Part shown: positions 1 through 6,273 of the stretch, piece after piece | Numbering within the stretch: position 1 is the first letter of the stretch | How the letters are laid out: every line of letters begins with the position of its first letter | Assembly: GCA_027484685.1 (NCBI GenBank) | Contig: JAIXSO010000009.1 | Location: forward strand, 1-55,728 | Reading direction: 5' to 3' | Origin: Bacteroidota bacterium | GTDB taxonomy: Bacteria; Bacteroidota; Bacteroidia; UKL13-3 | DNA: 55,728 bases | Position numbers and translations under genes: made by a program | Notes under the pieces: model-generated | Told to the model about the DNA's origin: nothing | Database searches by the model: none | Seen by the model: the letters and a program-made list of their open reading frames with translations, nothing else

Positions 1-3
1 CAT
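1..3 (-). CDS. Possible start codon of the next cassette gene (edge of window)
   Basis: Read on the minus strand, the sequence after the attC-like core at 56-61 runs for about 55 bases and reaches an ATG at the last three bases of the window. The two complete cassettes to the right also have their gene starts 26 to 44 bases after the boundary, so this is probably the first codon of the next cassette gene. Nothing can be said about its product. Confidence 0.3.
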
Positions 4-55
4 AATACAAATTTTATCGTTGAAACTATTGTTGCAGCAGGCTACCGAAGCTTCT

Positions 56-123
56 GTCAACACAGGATTAAATCGCACCTTTGTGAAAAACAAAGCTGCG
101 TTTAATCCTTATATGTTATCGGC
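56..123 (-). other. attC-like recombination site, distal (ends the AAA/TOPRIM cassette)
   Basis: On the minus strand the site starts with the core GCCGATAAC (123-115), runs through a hairpin and ends with GTTGACAG (61-54). The arms GGATTAAACGCAGCTTTG and GGATTAAATCGCACCTTTG (plus-strand reading 70-88) pair almost perfectly with one bulged base, the extrahelical-base pattern known for attC sites. The first core is the exact 9-base complement of GTTATCGGC, with which the upstream cassette begins at 1798-1790. That is expected if the cassette was once a circle closed at this site. It lies 20 bases after the stop codon of the ATPase gene. Length is 68 nt, in the usual attC range. Confidence 0.75.
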
Positions 124-143
124 TGCCCTTTCTTCAATCCCTC

Positions 144-1754
144 TTACTGTCTGTGAAATATACATTGTTCCAATTCTTTGTAAACAGCCATATCTTCTGT
201 CACATATTGTGATAAAGTCAGTTTGAATGTTTCAGGATTGATACTTGTTGTTATGCCACAATAGTTTTTAATTCGTCCAGTTTCGTCTTTAAGATTTTGG
301 TCAGTTATATTAGTTACAAATTTATCATATTCAGTTTCATTGAATACCAATCCATTCTTGCTACAATAAGCTACTAATACTTCTTTGTCGTAGAGGTAAT
401 TTTCAATTTCCCAACGCTTCATAATTCTGAAATGTTGAAGGTTGTTTTGTAGATATAGTTGTCTATCTTTTTCGTCATTTAGTTTACCAGACGATACATC
501 TCTGTCTTTTAAAACAAGAATTTCAATTTCTGAAAATACTTTCGTTAAAATTGCTATTGCGATTTCACTTCTTTGGTCAAGTTCTGTATTTCCACCACTT
601 GAAATAAATAATGTGTCGTGGTATTTTTCACCATATATGTTATTAAACACTTTAGCATCAAAACCCTTTTCAATACCATTTGCACCAGGTCTGTCTTTGC
701 CTTCACAATAAACAATTCGTTTTGGACTAACCAACCCAGTTAAGTCATCTAATGCCGTTTCAAAGATTTCTTTCCATTTTGAAAGTGATTTTTTAATTGG
801 GATGAGAGTTTGTTGAGTTGATGCCCAGTTAATTCCTTTTTGAAATTGAATAATTTGACACTCATCTTTCAAGTCTTCTTGTAATGCTCTCAAAAAACCA
901 ATACTGTGAGTTGCAAGCCAAATTTGACAATCTTTCCCAACAAGTTTATTGATTTCAAGTAAGAGCTTCTTTTGAATAGAAGTATTGATATGGAGTTCAG
1001 GTTCATCAATTAAAAATATTGTATCATTATATTCATCTTGTCTCAAGTAAAGGTCTAGTAATAAATCAACAACTTCCTTTTCCCCTGATGAAAGAACATT
1101 AAATTCAAAATCTTTAGGATGGTCATTTTTTTTAAAATATAAAGTTCCTTCACCAGCTTCAATATTTCCTATGCTAGTTATTATTAAGTCCAAACAATTA
1201 TTGAGCGAAGTATTTAAGTCTCCAATTATTTTTGCTTTGGCTTGTGATGGAGTGCAATCCTGAGAATTTAGGTAACGGTCGTATTTGATTTTTAGACGCC
1301 TGTAGTTCTCTTCCATTTTATCGTCTAAATCTGATGATGCTGAAGCACCATAATTATTTAGTCTTATTTCAGTTGTTGCTCTAGATTCGTTAACTTTTAA
1401 ATTACTATTGTATCTGTAAGGACTTCTAAAAGAAAACAAAGTATTTTCCGTTCCAACCTTTTGTCGCTGTTGTTTTAATTCTCCAAATGAACCTTTATCT
1501 AATTCAATTACTATATTTTGATAATTGAAATTTGGAGTCTGAGTCATTGAATGATAATTATGGTCTTTGCCACCTTTATTACCAATTTGATGATACGCAG
1601 CATTGTGAAATAATAAGCCATCAAGAACGCTACTTTTTCCACAACCATTTGGCCCAACAAGAGCAATAATTCTTTTTGGGTCTGAACCCAAGTCAATTGT
1701 CAAGTCGTGAAATCGTTTGTAGCCGTTTTTTAGTTGAATTTTTCTAATTCTCAT
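144..1754 (-). CDS. AAA family ATPase with C-terminal TOPRIM domain (OLD-like), cassette gene
   Basis: A 536-residue protein. A Walker A motif GPNGCGKS is at residues 34-41, an ABC-type signature LSSGEKE in the middle, a Walker B IFLIDEPELH, and an H-loop LATHS. The last third has a TOPRIM-like pattern: VYCEGKD, then LVLKDRD, then the EIENYL motif often seen in OLD-like proteins. OLD-family proteins couple an SMC/RecF-type ATPase to a metal-dependent nuclease, and several act in phage defence. Here that role is inferred only from family and from the mobile setting. It starts 36 bases after one cassette boundary and ends 20 bases before the next attC-like site, so it fills its cassette. No UvrD-like partner gene (as in Gabija) is next to it in the window. 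Confidence 0.85.
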   Translation of the reverse strand: MRIRKIQLKNGYKRFHDLTIDLGSDPKRIIALVGPNGCGKSSVLDGLLFHNAAYHQIGNKGGKDHNYHSMTQTPNFNYQNIVIELDKGSFGELKQQRQKVGTENTLFSFRSPYRYNSNLKVNESRATTEIRLNNYGASASSDLDDKMEENYRRLKIKYDRYLNSQDCTPSQAKAKIIGDLNTSLNNCLDLIITSIGNIEAGEGTLYFKKNDHPKDFEFNVLSSGEKEVVDLLLDLYLRQDEYNDTIFLIDEPELHINTSIQKKLLLEINKLVGKDCQIWLATHSIGFLRALQEDLKDECQIIQFQKGINWASTQQTLIPIKKSLSKWKEIFETALDDLTGLVSPKRIVYCEGKDRPGANGIEKGFDAKVFNNIYGEKYHDTLFISSGGNTELDQRSEIAIAILTKVFSEIEILVLKDRDVSSGKLNDEKDRQLYLQNNLQHFRIMKRWEIENYLYDKEVLVAYCSKNGLVFNETEYDKFVTNITDQNLKDETGRIKNYCGITTSINPETFKLTLSQYVTEDMAVYKELEQCIFHRQ

Positions 1755-1789
1755 TTTCGATTTATTGGTTGCGTTGTCTTACTAGGGTT

Positions 1790-1916
1790 GCCGATAACGT
1801 TTCACGGCTTTGTGAAAGTGGCGGTTTAGAAACACGAAGTTGTCTAGGCAGAAAAAAGCTAAAGAGGAGTAGTAATTCCACAATAGTAGCCATTGCACAA
1901 AACCGTTGTTAGCTGC
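1790..1916 (-). other. attC-like recombination site, proximal (ends the two-gene cassette)
   Basis: On the minus strand the 127-nt site starts with GCAGCTAAC (1916-1908) and ends with GTTATCGGC (1798-1790). The outer arms pair as GCTAACAACGGTTTTGTG (1913-1896) against CACAAAGCCGTGAAACGTTATC (within 1814-1795), leaving a four-base bulge, like extrahelical bases in integron attC sites. The first core is the exact complement of GTTAGCTGC, with which the cassette begins at 3268. Orientation (AAC-type core first, GTT-type core last, in the direction of the genes) is the canonical attC polarity. Confidence 0.8.
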
Positions 1917-1923
1917 TCGCCTT

Positions 1924-2154
1924 ATGTCGGAAGATAAAGTGTCAAATGAAAACTTGTTAAAGGGTTTGGAAATTATTTTTGTTGATGAATTTTCTCCAAT
2001 AGAAGGAGAATGGTGTCTATACGAAAACACTTTGTCAGAAAACTTGAACTATAACAAACTAACTGTCTATTTAAAAAGTGTAACAGAAAACAATAAAACT
2101 AGAAACGCTCCATCACTATTTTATTATATGCTGCCAAGTCAAGGTCAACATTAA
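1924..2154 (+). CDS. Small hypothetical ORF, antiparallel inside the cassette (doubtful)
   Basis: A 76-residue reading frame starting at ATG 1924 (MSEDKVSNENLL), just beyond the attC-like site and opposite in direction to all other cassette genes. Its composition is protein-like and the region 1924-2098 has no other gene. The last 56 bases overlap tail to tail with the hypothetical gene ending at 2099. No family is recognised. It may be a true antiparallel cassette gene, a remnant, or chance. Confidence 0.3.
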   Translation: MSEDKVSNENLLKGLEIIFVDEFSPIEGEWCLYENTLSENLNYNKLTVYLKSVTENNKTRNAPSLFYYMLPSQGQH

Positions 2155-2551
2155 AAATAAATATGTTATGCTGCCCTTCAATTTGGCAAGCGGCACTAAT
2201 TATTTTTTCATTAATTGGCTTGAAATCTTCTCCTATTACGATAAATGTTTCGCTGTAAATACTGCAAAAATAGTCGTAATTATGAGCGTCAGCACTACTA
2301 GAAAATCGTGAATGCTTGTTTATTTCTAAAGAAACTTTACCTACTTTTATTTTATTATCTAATACTTTAAAAGTGCCTAAAGAGTCCAAAAACAAAGAGT
2401 CTAGATTAATTAATTCTTCTACTGTTTCTGGTTTTGTAGGAAAGGTAAATACTTTAAATATTTTTGAGCAAATAGGGTGTTCTTCTTCTTGTCTATTTGT
2501 TTGGGAGAAAAACTCTTCTGTCTTTTTGAGTCTGAATTTTATGTCTGTCAT
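2099..2551 (-). CDS. Hypothetical protein (cassette gene)
   Basis: A 150-residue protein with a charged N-terminus (MTDIKFRLKKTEEFF) and alternating hydrophobic stretches such as SETFIVIGEDF and HNIFIFNVDLDL, suggesting a soluble alpha/beta fold. No signal peptide or membrane segment is seen, and no family is recognised. It is the second gene of the first cassette, 99 bases after the preceding gene, with no attC-like site between them, so the two probably moved together. Its 3' end lies 182 bases before the attC-like site. Confidence 0.6.
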   Translation of the reverse strand: MTDIKFRLKKTEEFFSQTNRQEEEHPICSKIFKVFTFPTKPETVEELINLDSLFLDSLGTFKVLDNKIKVGKVSLEINKHSRFSSSADAHNYDYFCSIYSETFIVIGEDFKPINEKIISAACQIEGQHNIFIFNVDLDLAAYNKIVMERF

Positions 2552-2650
2552 AATATAAGGTTTTAAAGTGTCTACGAATACGTTTTGTGTTTATGTTTTC
2601 TCAATTACCTCCAAGTTTGTATGGATTTAACACAGAAGATAAAGGTGTGT

Positions 2651-3241
2651 CTACTCCTGTCGATATTGATAATAATAATAATAAGGAGTGTCCTTGCAAC
2701 AAAAAGTGTCCATATTGTGACGGCATTTTATCTTCGGAAAAAATACTTGCTTTAATTTCATTGTGTCTGGCGATAATATTTGCTGCTTTGGTAGTAGATA
2801 CAGTTCATTCTCATCTTTCTTCAAATAAGACAACCAAGAAATCAGAAGCGATAGAATTGATACGAATACAGTAGCCCATAAAATTCTAACTTGATTTAAA
2901 TTTGTCCTCTTCACAGATTCATTAACTTCTATTGCAAGTTGTCTGTCTTTTTCTGCTTGTTGCTCAATGTCGTTCAAATGCTTTAAATAACTATACCAAC
3001 CACCAAGTCGAATAACCTTGTAACCTTCTTTTGTTAAGGTGTATTTTCCGTTGTTTTCTGTGATAATGTCGTAAGCAAATAGTTTTATAAAAGCACGTTC
3101 TTTTTTGCCGTCTAATGCTTGGAATATAGTTTGTTCGTCAACTTGTCTTTGGTATAAAACATTGTCTTTGTTTAAATACCATTCAAACAATTTTTCTATA
3201 ACATCGTCTATATTGTAGTCGTTTATGTCTTCTTCTGTCAT
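2651..3241 (-). CDS. Hypothetical membrane-anchored protein with winged-helix-like N-terminus (cassette gene)
   Basis: A 196-residue protein. Residues 1-80 are predicted helical and end in GKYTLTKEGYKVIRLGG, the beta-hairpin ('wing') pattern of winged-helix domains. A polar linker follows, then one clear membrane helix at about residues 118-140 (VRILWATVFVSILSLLISWL). The tail after residue 145 is odd, with a run of five tyrosines encoded by a TAA/ATA-rich stretch, and may be poorly conserved. The ATG lies 26 bases after the cassette boundary at 3268. Function is unknown. A DNA-binding or sensor role is only inference from the fold pattern. Confidence 0.65.
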   Translation of the reverse strand: MTEEDINDYNIDDVIEKLFEWYLNKDNVLYQRQVDEQTIFQALDGKKERAFIKLFAYDIITENNGKYTLTKEGYKVIRLGGWYSYLKHLNDIEQQAEKDRQLAIEVNESVKRTNLNQVRILWATVFVSILSLLISWLSYLKKDENELYLLPKQQILSPDTMKLKQVFFPKIKCRHNMDTFCCKDTPYYYYYQYRQE

Positions 3242-3258
3242 AACTCTGTCTTAAAGGT

Positions 3259-3346
3259 GGCAGCTAACTTGTTTATATAGGAAGTTTTTATGTTAAAACC
3301 TTTCCCAATACTTCCATTTTTTAAATATAGGAGGAAGTTTTATTTC
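3259..3346 (-). other. attI-like junction with direct repeats next to integrase gene
   Basis: The boundary core GTTAGCTGCC (3268-3259, minus strand) marks where the first cassette joins. Between it and the integrase stop are two direct copies of a motif, read on the plus strand as TATATAGGAAGTTTTTATG (3274-3292) and AAATATAGGAGGAAGTTTTA (3323-3342). An inverted half-copy (ACTTCC) is at 3310-3315. Integron attI sites typically carry a simple site plus extra direct repeats bound by the integrase. The second copy overlaps the integrase stop codon. Confidence 0.6.
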
Positions 3347-4404
3347 TTTTCGTTTCCTTTTATTTTTATGTCTAATTTATCTATTGGGCTATTTATTTTA
3401 TTAATAGCCCTTTTGCTTACATGCGTATAAATTTCAGTTGTTTTCGATGATTTATGCCCAAGTAATTCTTGTATATATCTTAAATCTGTTCCATTTTCTA
3501 ATAAATGTGTTGCATAACTATGCCTTAGCATGTGCAAATTAATCTTTTTCTTTATTCCTGCCAAATCAACTCCTTTTTTTAAAACCAACGCCAAGCTTCT
3601 TTCATTGTATTGTTGGCCATTTTGCCCTTCAAATAAATAATCTTTTGGCTTATATTCTTTATAATATGTCCTCAATAAGTTTAGCACCGTTTCACTTAAT
3701 GGAGCTATTCTATCTTTCATTCCTTTGGCGGCATTTATTTTTATAAGCATCCTATGGCTATCTATATCATTTATTTTTAAATTTAATAGTTCGCTTCTTC
3801 TCAATCCTGCACTATAAATTAAACTAAGCATACACTTATGTTTTATATTATCGAGTGCATTCAAAATATCTGCTATTTCTTGTTCGGCCAATACTTTTGG
3901 CAATATATGTGGGTTTTTGGGTCGGTGTACTAATTCAACATTGATGTTGGCACCTTGTATTTGCTTGTAAAATAATTTAATGGCATTTACAACCTGATTT
4001 TGAAAAGATGCCGATAATTTATTTTTTAAAATATAGTCGTTGTTAAAAGCAATCAAATCCTCGTTAGTAATTTGTTCTATTGTTTTGTAATGAAAATATT
4101 TTAAAAAGGTTTGTAATGCTTCTGAATATGTTTTGATGGTGTTTGGGCTGTATCTTTTTGAGCTAAGCCATCGTTTAAATTGTTCTATTTTTTGTAAATG
4201 TATTTCGCTTAACACAATTGGTAAATCAAGTTTAAACCTCAATCGGTTTTCATCCGTATCGGGCAAATGCCATGCCTTTAAAGTTTGGCTCCACCTAACA
4301 CCATCTAGCTTTTTTATGCGTGCTATCCATTCAGCATTTTTTTCAAAATACACCGCTATTCTGCTTTCACCTTTGTGTTTTATGAGTTTTGCTGTCCAAA
4401 TCAT
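3340..4404 (-). CDS. Tyrosine recombinase, integron-integrase-like
   Basis: The start at 4404 (MIWTAKLI) gives about 354 residues. A start ten codons earlier at 4434 is possible but would begin directly on the T-tract of the upstream terminator. An N-terminal module of about 60 residues with a GVRWSQTLKAWHLPD pattern precedes a SAM-like core-binding domain and a catalytic domain. The catalytic residues are visible: Arg in AGLRRSE, Lys in AAKGMKDR, HMLRH, the His of GHKSS and the Tyr of EIYTHVS. The conserved insertion between patches II and III that defines IntI proteins (the LPxAL...W.YVFP segment) is absent: the segment reads YKEYKPKDYLFEGQNG. It is therefore XerC/D-like by sequence but sits at the head of an attC-bearing array. 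Gene and cassettes share one direction, so the array follows its 3' end. Confidence 0.9.
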   Translation of the reverse strand: MIWTAKLIKHKGESRIAVYFEKNAEWIARIKKLDGVRWSQTLKAWHLPDTDENRLRFKLDLPIVLSEIHLQKIEQFKRWLSSKRYSPNTIKTYSEALQTFLKYFHYKTIEQITNEDLIAFNNDYILKNKLSASFQNQVVNAIKLFYKQIQGANINVELVHRPKNPHILPKVLAEQEIADILNALDNIKHKCMLSLIYSAGLRRSELLNLKINDIDSHRMLIKINAAKGMKDRIAPLSETVLNLLRTYYKEYKPKDYLFEGQNGQQYNERSLALVLKKGVDLAGIKKKINLHMLRHSYATHLLENGTDLRYIQELLGHKSSKTTEIYTHVSKRAINKINSPIDKLDIKIKGNEKK

Positions 4405-4440
4405 TTTTATACAAATAACTAAAATAATTTCCATAAAAAA

Positions 4441-4469
4441 ACGTGACAGGTTTTAAAAACCTGTCACGT
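4441..4469. terminator. Intrinsic terminator after pepA (bidirectional form)
   Basis: Perfect 14-bp stem ACGTGACAGGTTTT / AAAACCTGTCACGT around one central base, with an A-run on the left and a T-rich run on the right. On the minus strand it ends in seven Ts and fits as terminator of pepA, separating it from the integrase gene. Confidence 0.8.
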
Positions 4470-4551
4470 TTATATTTTAAATGATTATAGCCAATCTTTT
4501 TAAACTAATAGCCATAAACAGTTTAACAATAAAGCAATTTAACCATTGAAA

Positions 4552-5991
4552 CTACTTTGCTTTTTTCTTTACGTAATCAAAAATTAAACGCACGCCTACA
4601 CCGGTTCCCATTTTTAATCGGTAGCTGTCGTTACCCGAAATAAAAGCTGGCCCTGCTATGTCAAAATGCATCCAAGGATAATCCACAAATTTTTCTAAAA
4701 ACTTACCCGCAGTAATAGCACCGCCAACTGGGCCACCAATGTTTTTCATATCTGCAATGTCAGATTTAATCAACTTGCCATAATCGTCCCAAAACGGAAA
4801 CTCAACCAAACGCTCGTGGGTAGCATTGCCACTTTCTTTTAACTCAGCTTTTTGTGTTTCGTCAGCTGTTCCCATGCATACTATTCCGTATTGGCCAATG
4901 GCGGCAGCTGCTGCACCTGTTAAGGTTGCAAAATCCATTACCATTTCGGGTTTGTATTTTTTAGCATAAGTTAAAGCATCGGCCAATATCATTCGGCCTT
5001 CAGCATCGGTATTTAATACTTCTACGGTTTGTCCATCGTACATGGTAATTACATCGCCTGGCGTGTAAGCATTTTCGCCCGGGCGGTTATCGGTAGCAGG
5101 TACCAAAGCTATTACATGGTAGTTTAATTTTGCTTTAGCAATGGCATAAATAGCAAAAGCTACAGCTGCCGATCCGGCCATGTCGCATTTCATGGTATCC
5201 ATGCTATTTGGGGTTGGCTTAAGGCTTAATCCTCCTGTATCGTACACCACACCTTTACCTACCAACACCAAAGGTTTTTTGTTTTTTGGTTTAGCTGGTT
5301 TGTACTCCATAATGGTAAAAGTTGGAGGTGTTTGGCTTCCTTTATTTACTGCCAAAAGTCCGCCCATTTTTAGGCTTTCAATTTGTTTTTTGTTTAAAAC
5401 CTCTACTTTAAAATCGGCCTTTTTACCCAATTTTTTAAACTCTGCTGCTATGCTTTCCGCATCAATTACGTTTTGTGGTTCGTTTACCAAATTACGTGCT
5501 TCGCAAACTGCTTCTACCAAAATATTGGTTTCTTCTACAGCTGTTTTATTAAACTTAGCCCCTACTATGCTTATGGTTTTTAAGCTATTGGCTTTGCCTT
5601 CGGTTAAATATTTTATAAACTGATAGTTGCTCAATGCTGCGCCTTCGGCAATGGCCAATACTTGCGCTTCGGTAGCAGTGGTTTCAGCTATTTGTAGGGT
5701 ATCGTATTTATGGGCATTAACAGCAGCACAAACTTTGTTTCCTACATTTCTGTAAGCTTCAAGCGTTTGGTTTTCGTTTTTCTTTTCAAACTCTTCTACC
5801 AATTGTATAAAAACCAATCTTTCAAATTGGTTAATGGTAATAAAGGTATCATCGGCTTTTATTTTTTTATCAATATAGCTTGCCTCTGCCTTCGAAAAAC
5901 CAAGGCTTGCCCATTTGGTTTTTTTATTACATACCATTAAAGTACTTAACTTTTCGTTGTACTTACTTAATACTGTTATTTTAGTTGTCAT
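4552..5991 (-). CDS. pepA: Leucyl aminopeptidase, M17 family
   Basis: A 479-residue cytosolic aminopeptidase that removes N-terminal residues from peptides using two metal ions. The family signature NTDAEGRMILAD is at about residues 327-338. Metal and substrate residues are visible in GKGVVYDTGGLSLKP and KCDMAGSAAV. The N-terminal 150 residues form the less conserved macro-like domain. Length is normal for the family (about 460-500). It is a single-gene unit with its own promoter at 6014-6042 and terminator at 4441-4469. It marks the chromosomal border of the integron-like array. Confidence 0.95.
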   Translation of the reverse strand: MTTKITVLSKYNEKLSTLMVCNKKTKWASLGFSKAEASYIDKKIKADDTFITINQFERLVFIQLVEEFEKKNENQTLEAYRNVGNKVCAAVNAHKYDTLQIAETTATEAQVLAIAEGAALSNYQFIKYLTEGKANSLKTISIVGAKFNKTAVEETNILVEAVCEARNLVNEPQNVIDAESIAAEFKKLGKKADFKVEVLNKKQIESLKMGGLLAVNKGSQTPPTFTIMEYKPAKPKNKKPLVLVGKGVVYDTGGLSLKPTPNSMDTMKCDMAGSAAVAFAIYAIAKAKLNYHVIALVPATDNRPGENAYTPGDVITMYDGQTVEVLNTDAEGRMILADALTYAKKYKPEMVMDFATLTGAAAAAIGQYGIVCMGTADETQKAELKESGNATHERLVEFPFWDDYGKLIKSDIADMKNIGGPVGGAITAGKFLEKFVDYPWMHFDIAGPAFISGNDSYRLKMGTGVGVRLIFDYVKKKAK

Positions 5992-6013
5992 TGTTTTTAA
6001 TTTTTATTTGGTT

Positions 6014-6042
6014 CAAATATATTTTTTTAAAATGCTGTGCAA
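6014..6042 (-). promoter_or_regulatory. Bacteroidota-type promoter of pepA
   Basis: On the minus strand there is a TTG (-33 element) at 6042-6040, 18 bases of spacing, then TATATTTG (matches the TAnnTTTG -7 box) at 6021-6014. This lies 22 bases before the pepA ATG. Confidence 0.6.
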
Positions 6043-6273
6043 TACTAATTTTATTCAGATTATTTACTGTTAATAGCGCTTATATGTACAATATAATCCA
6101 ATGTGTTTTGTGGCGCTTAAATACCATTTAAAATTTAAGCCAAACGCATTGGCCAATTGACCAATAATACAATATTTAGCAACCAAAACACGTTAGTTGT
6201 ACACAATTAATGGTTTAATTACGTTAGCATTCCATCTGTTTTTTAATAAATTGGCACACTTAAATTTTTAAAT

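Noticed and set aside
2587-2874. Plus-strand 95-codon frame with CPC..CPYC and a hydrophobic stretch
   Set aside because: It lies antisense to the membrane segment of the 196-residue cassette gene. Hydrophobic helices often give hydrophobic antisense frames, and the minus-strand frame fits the cassette direction and start better.
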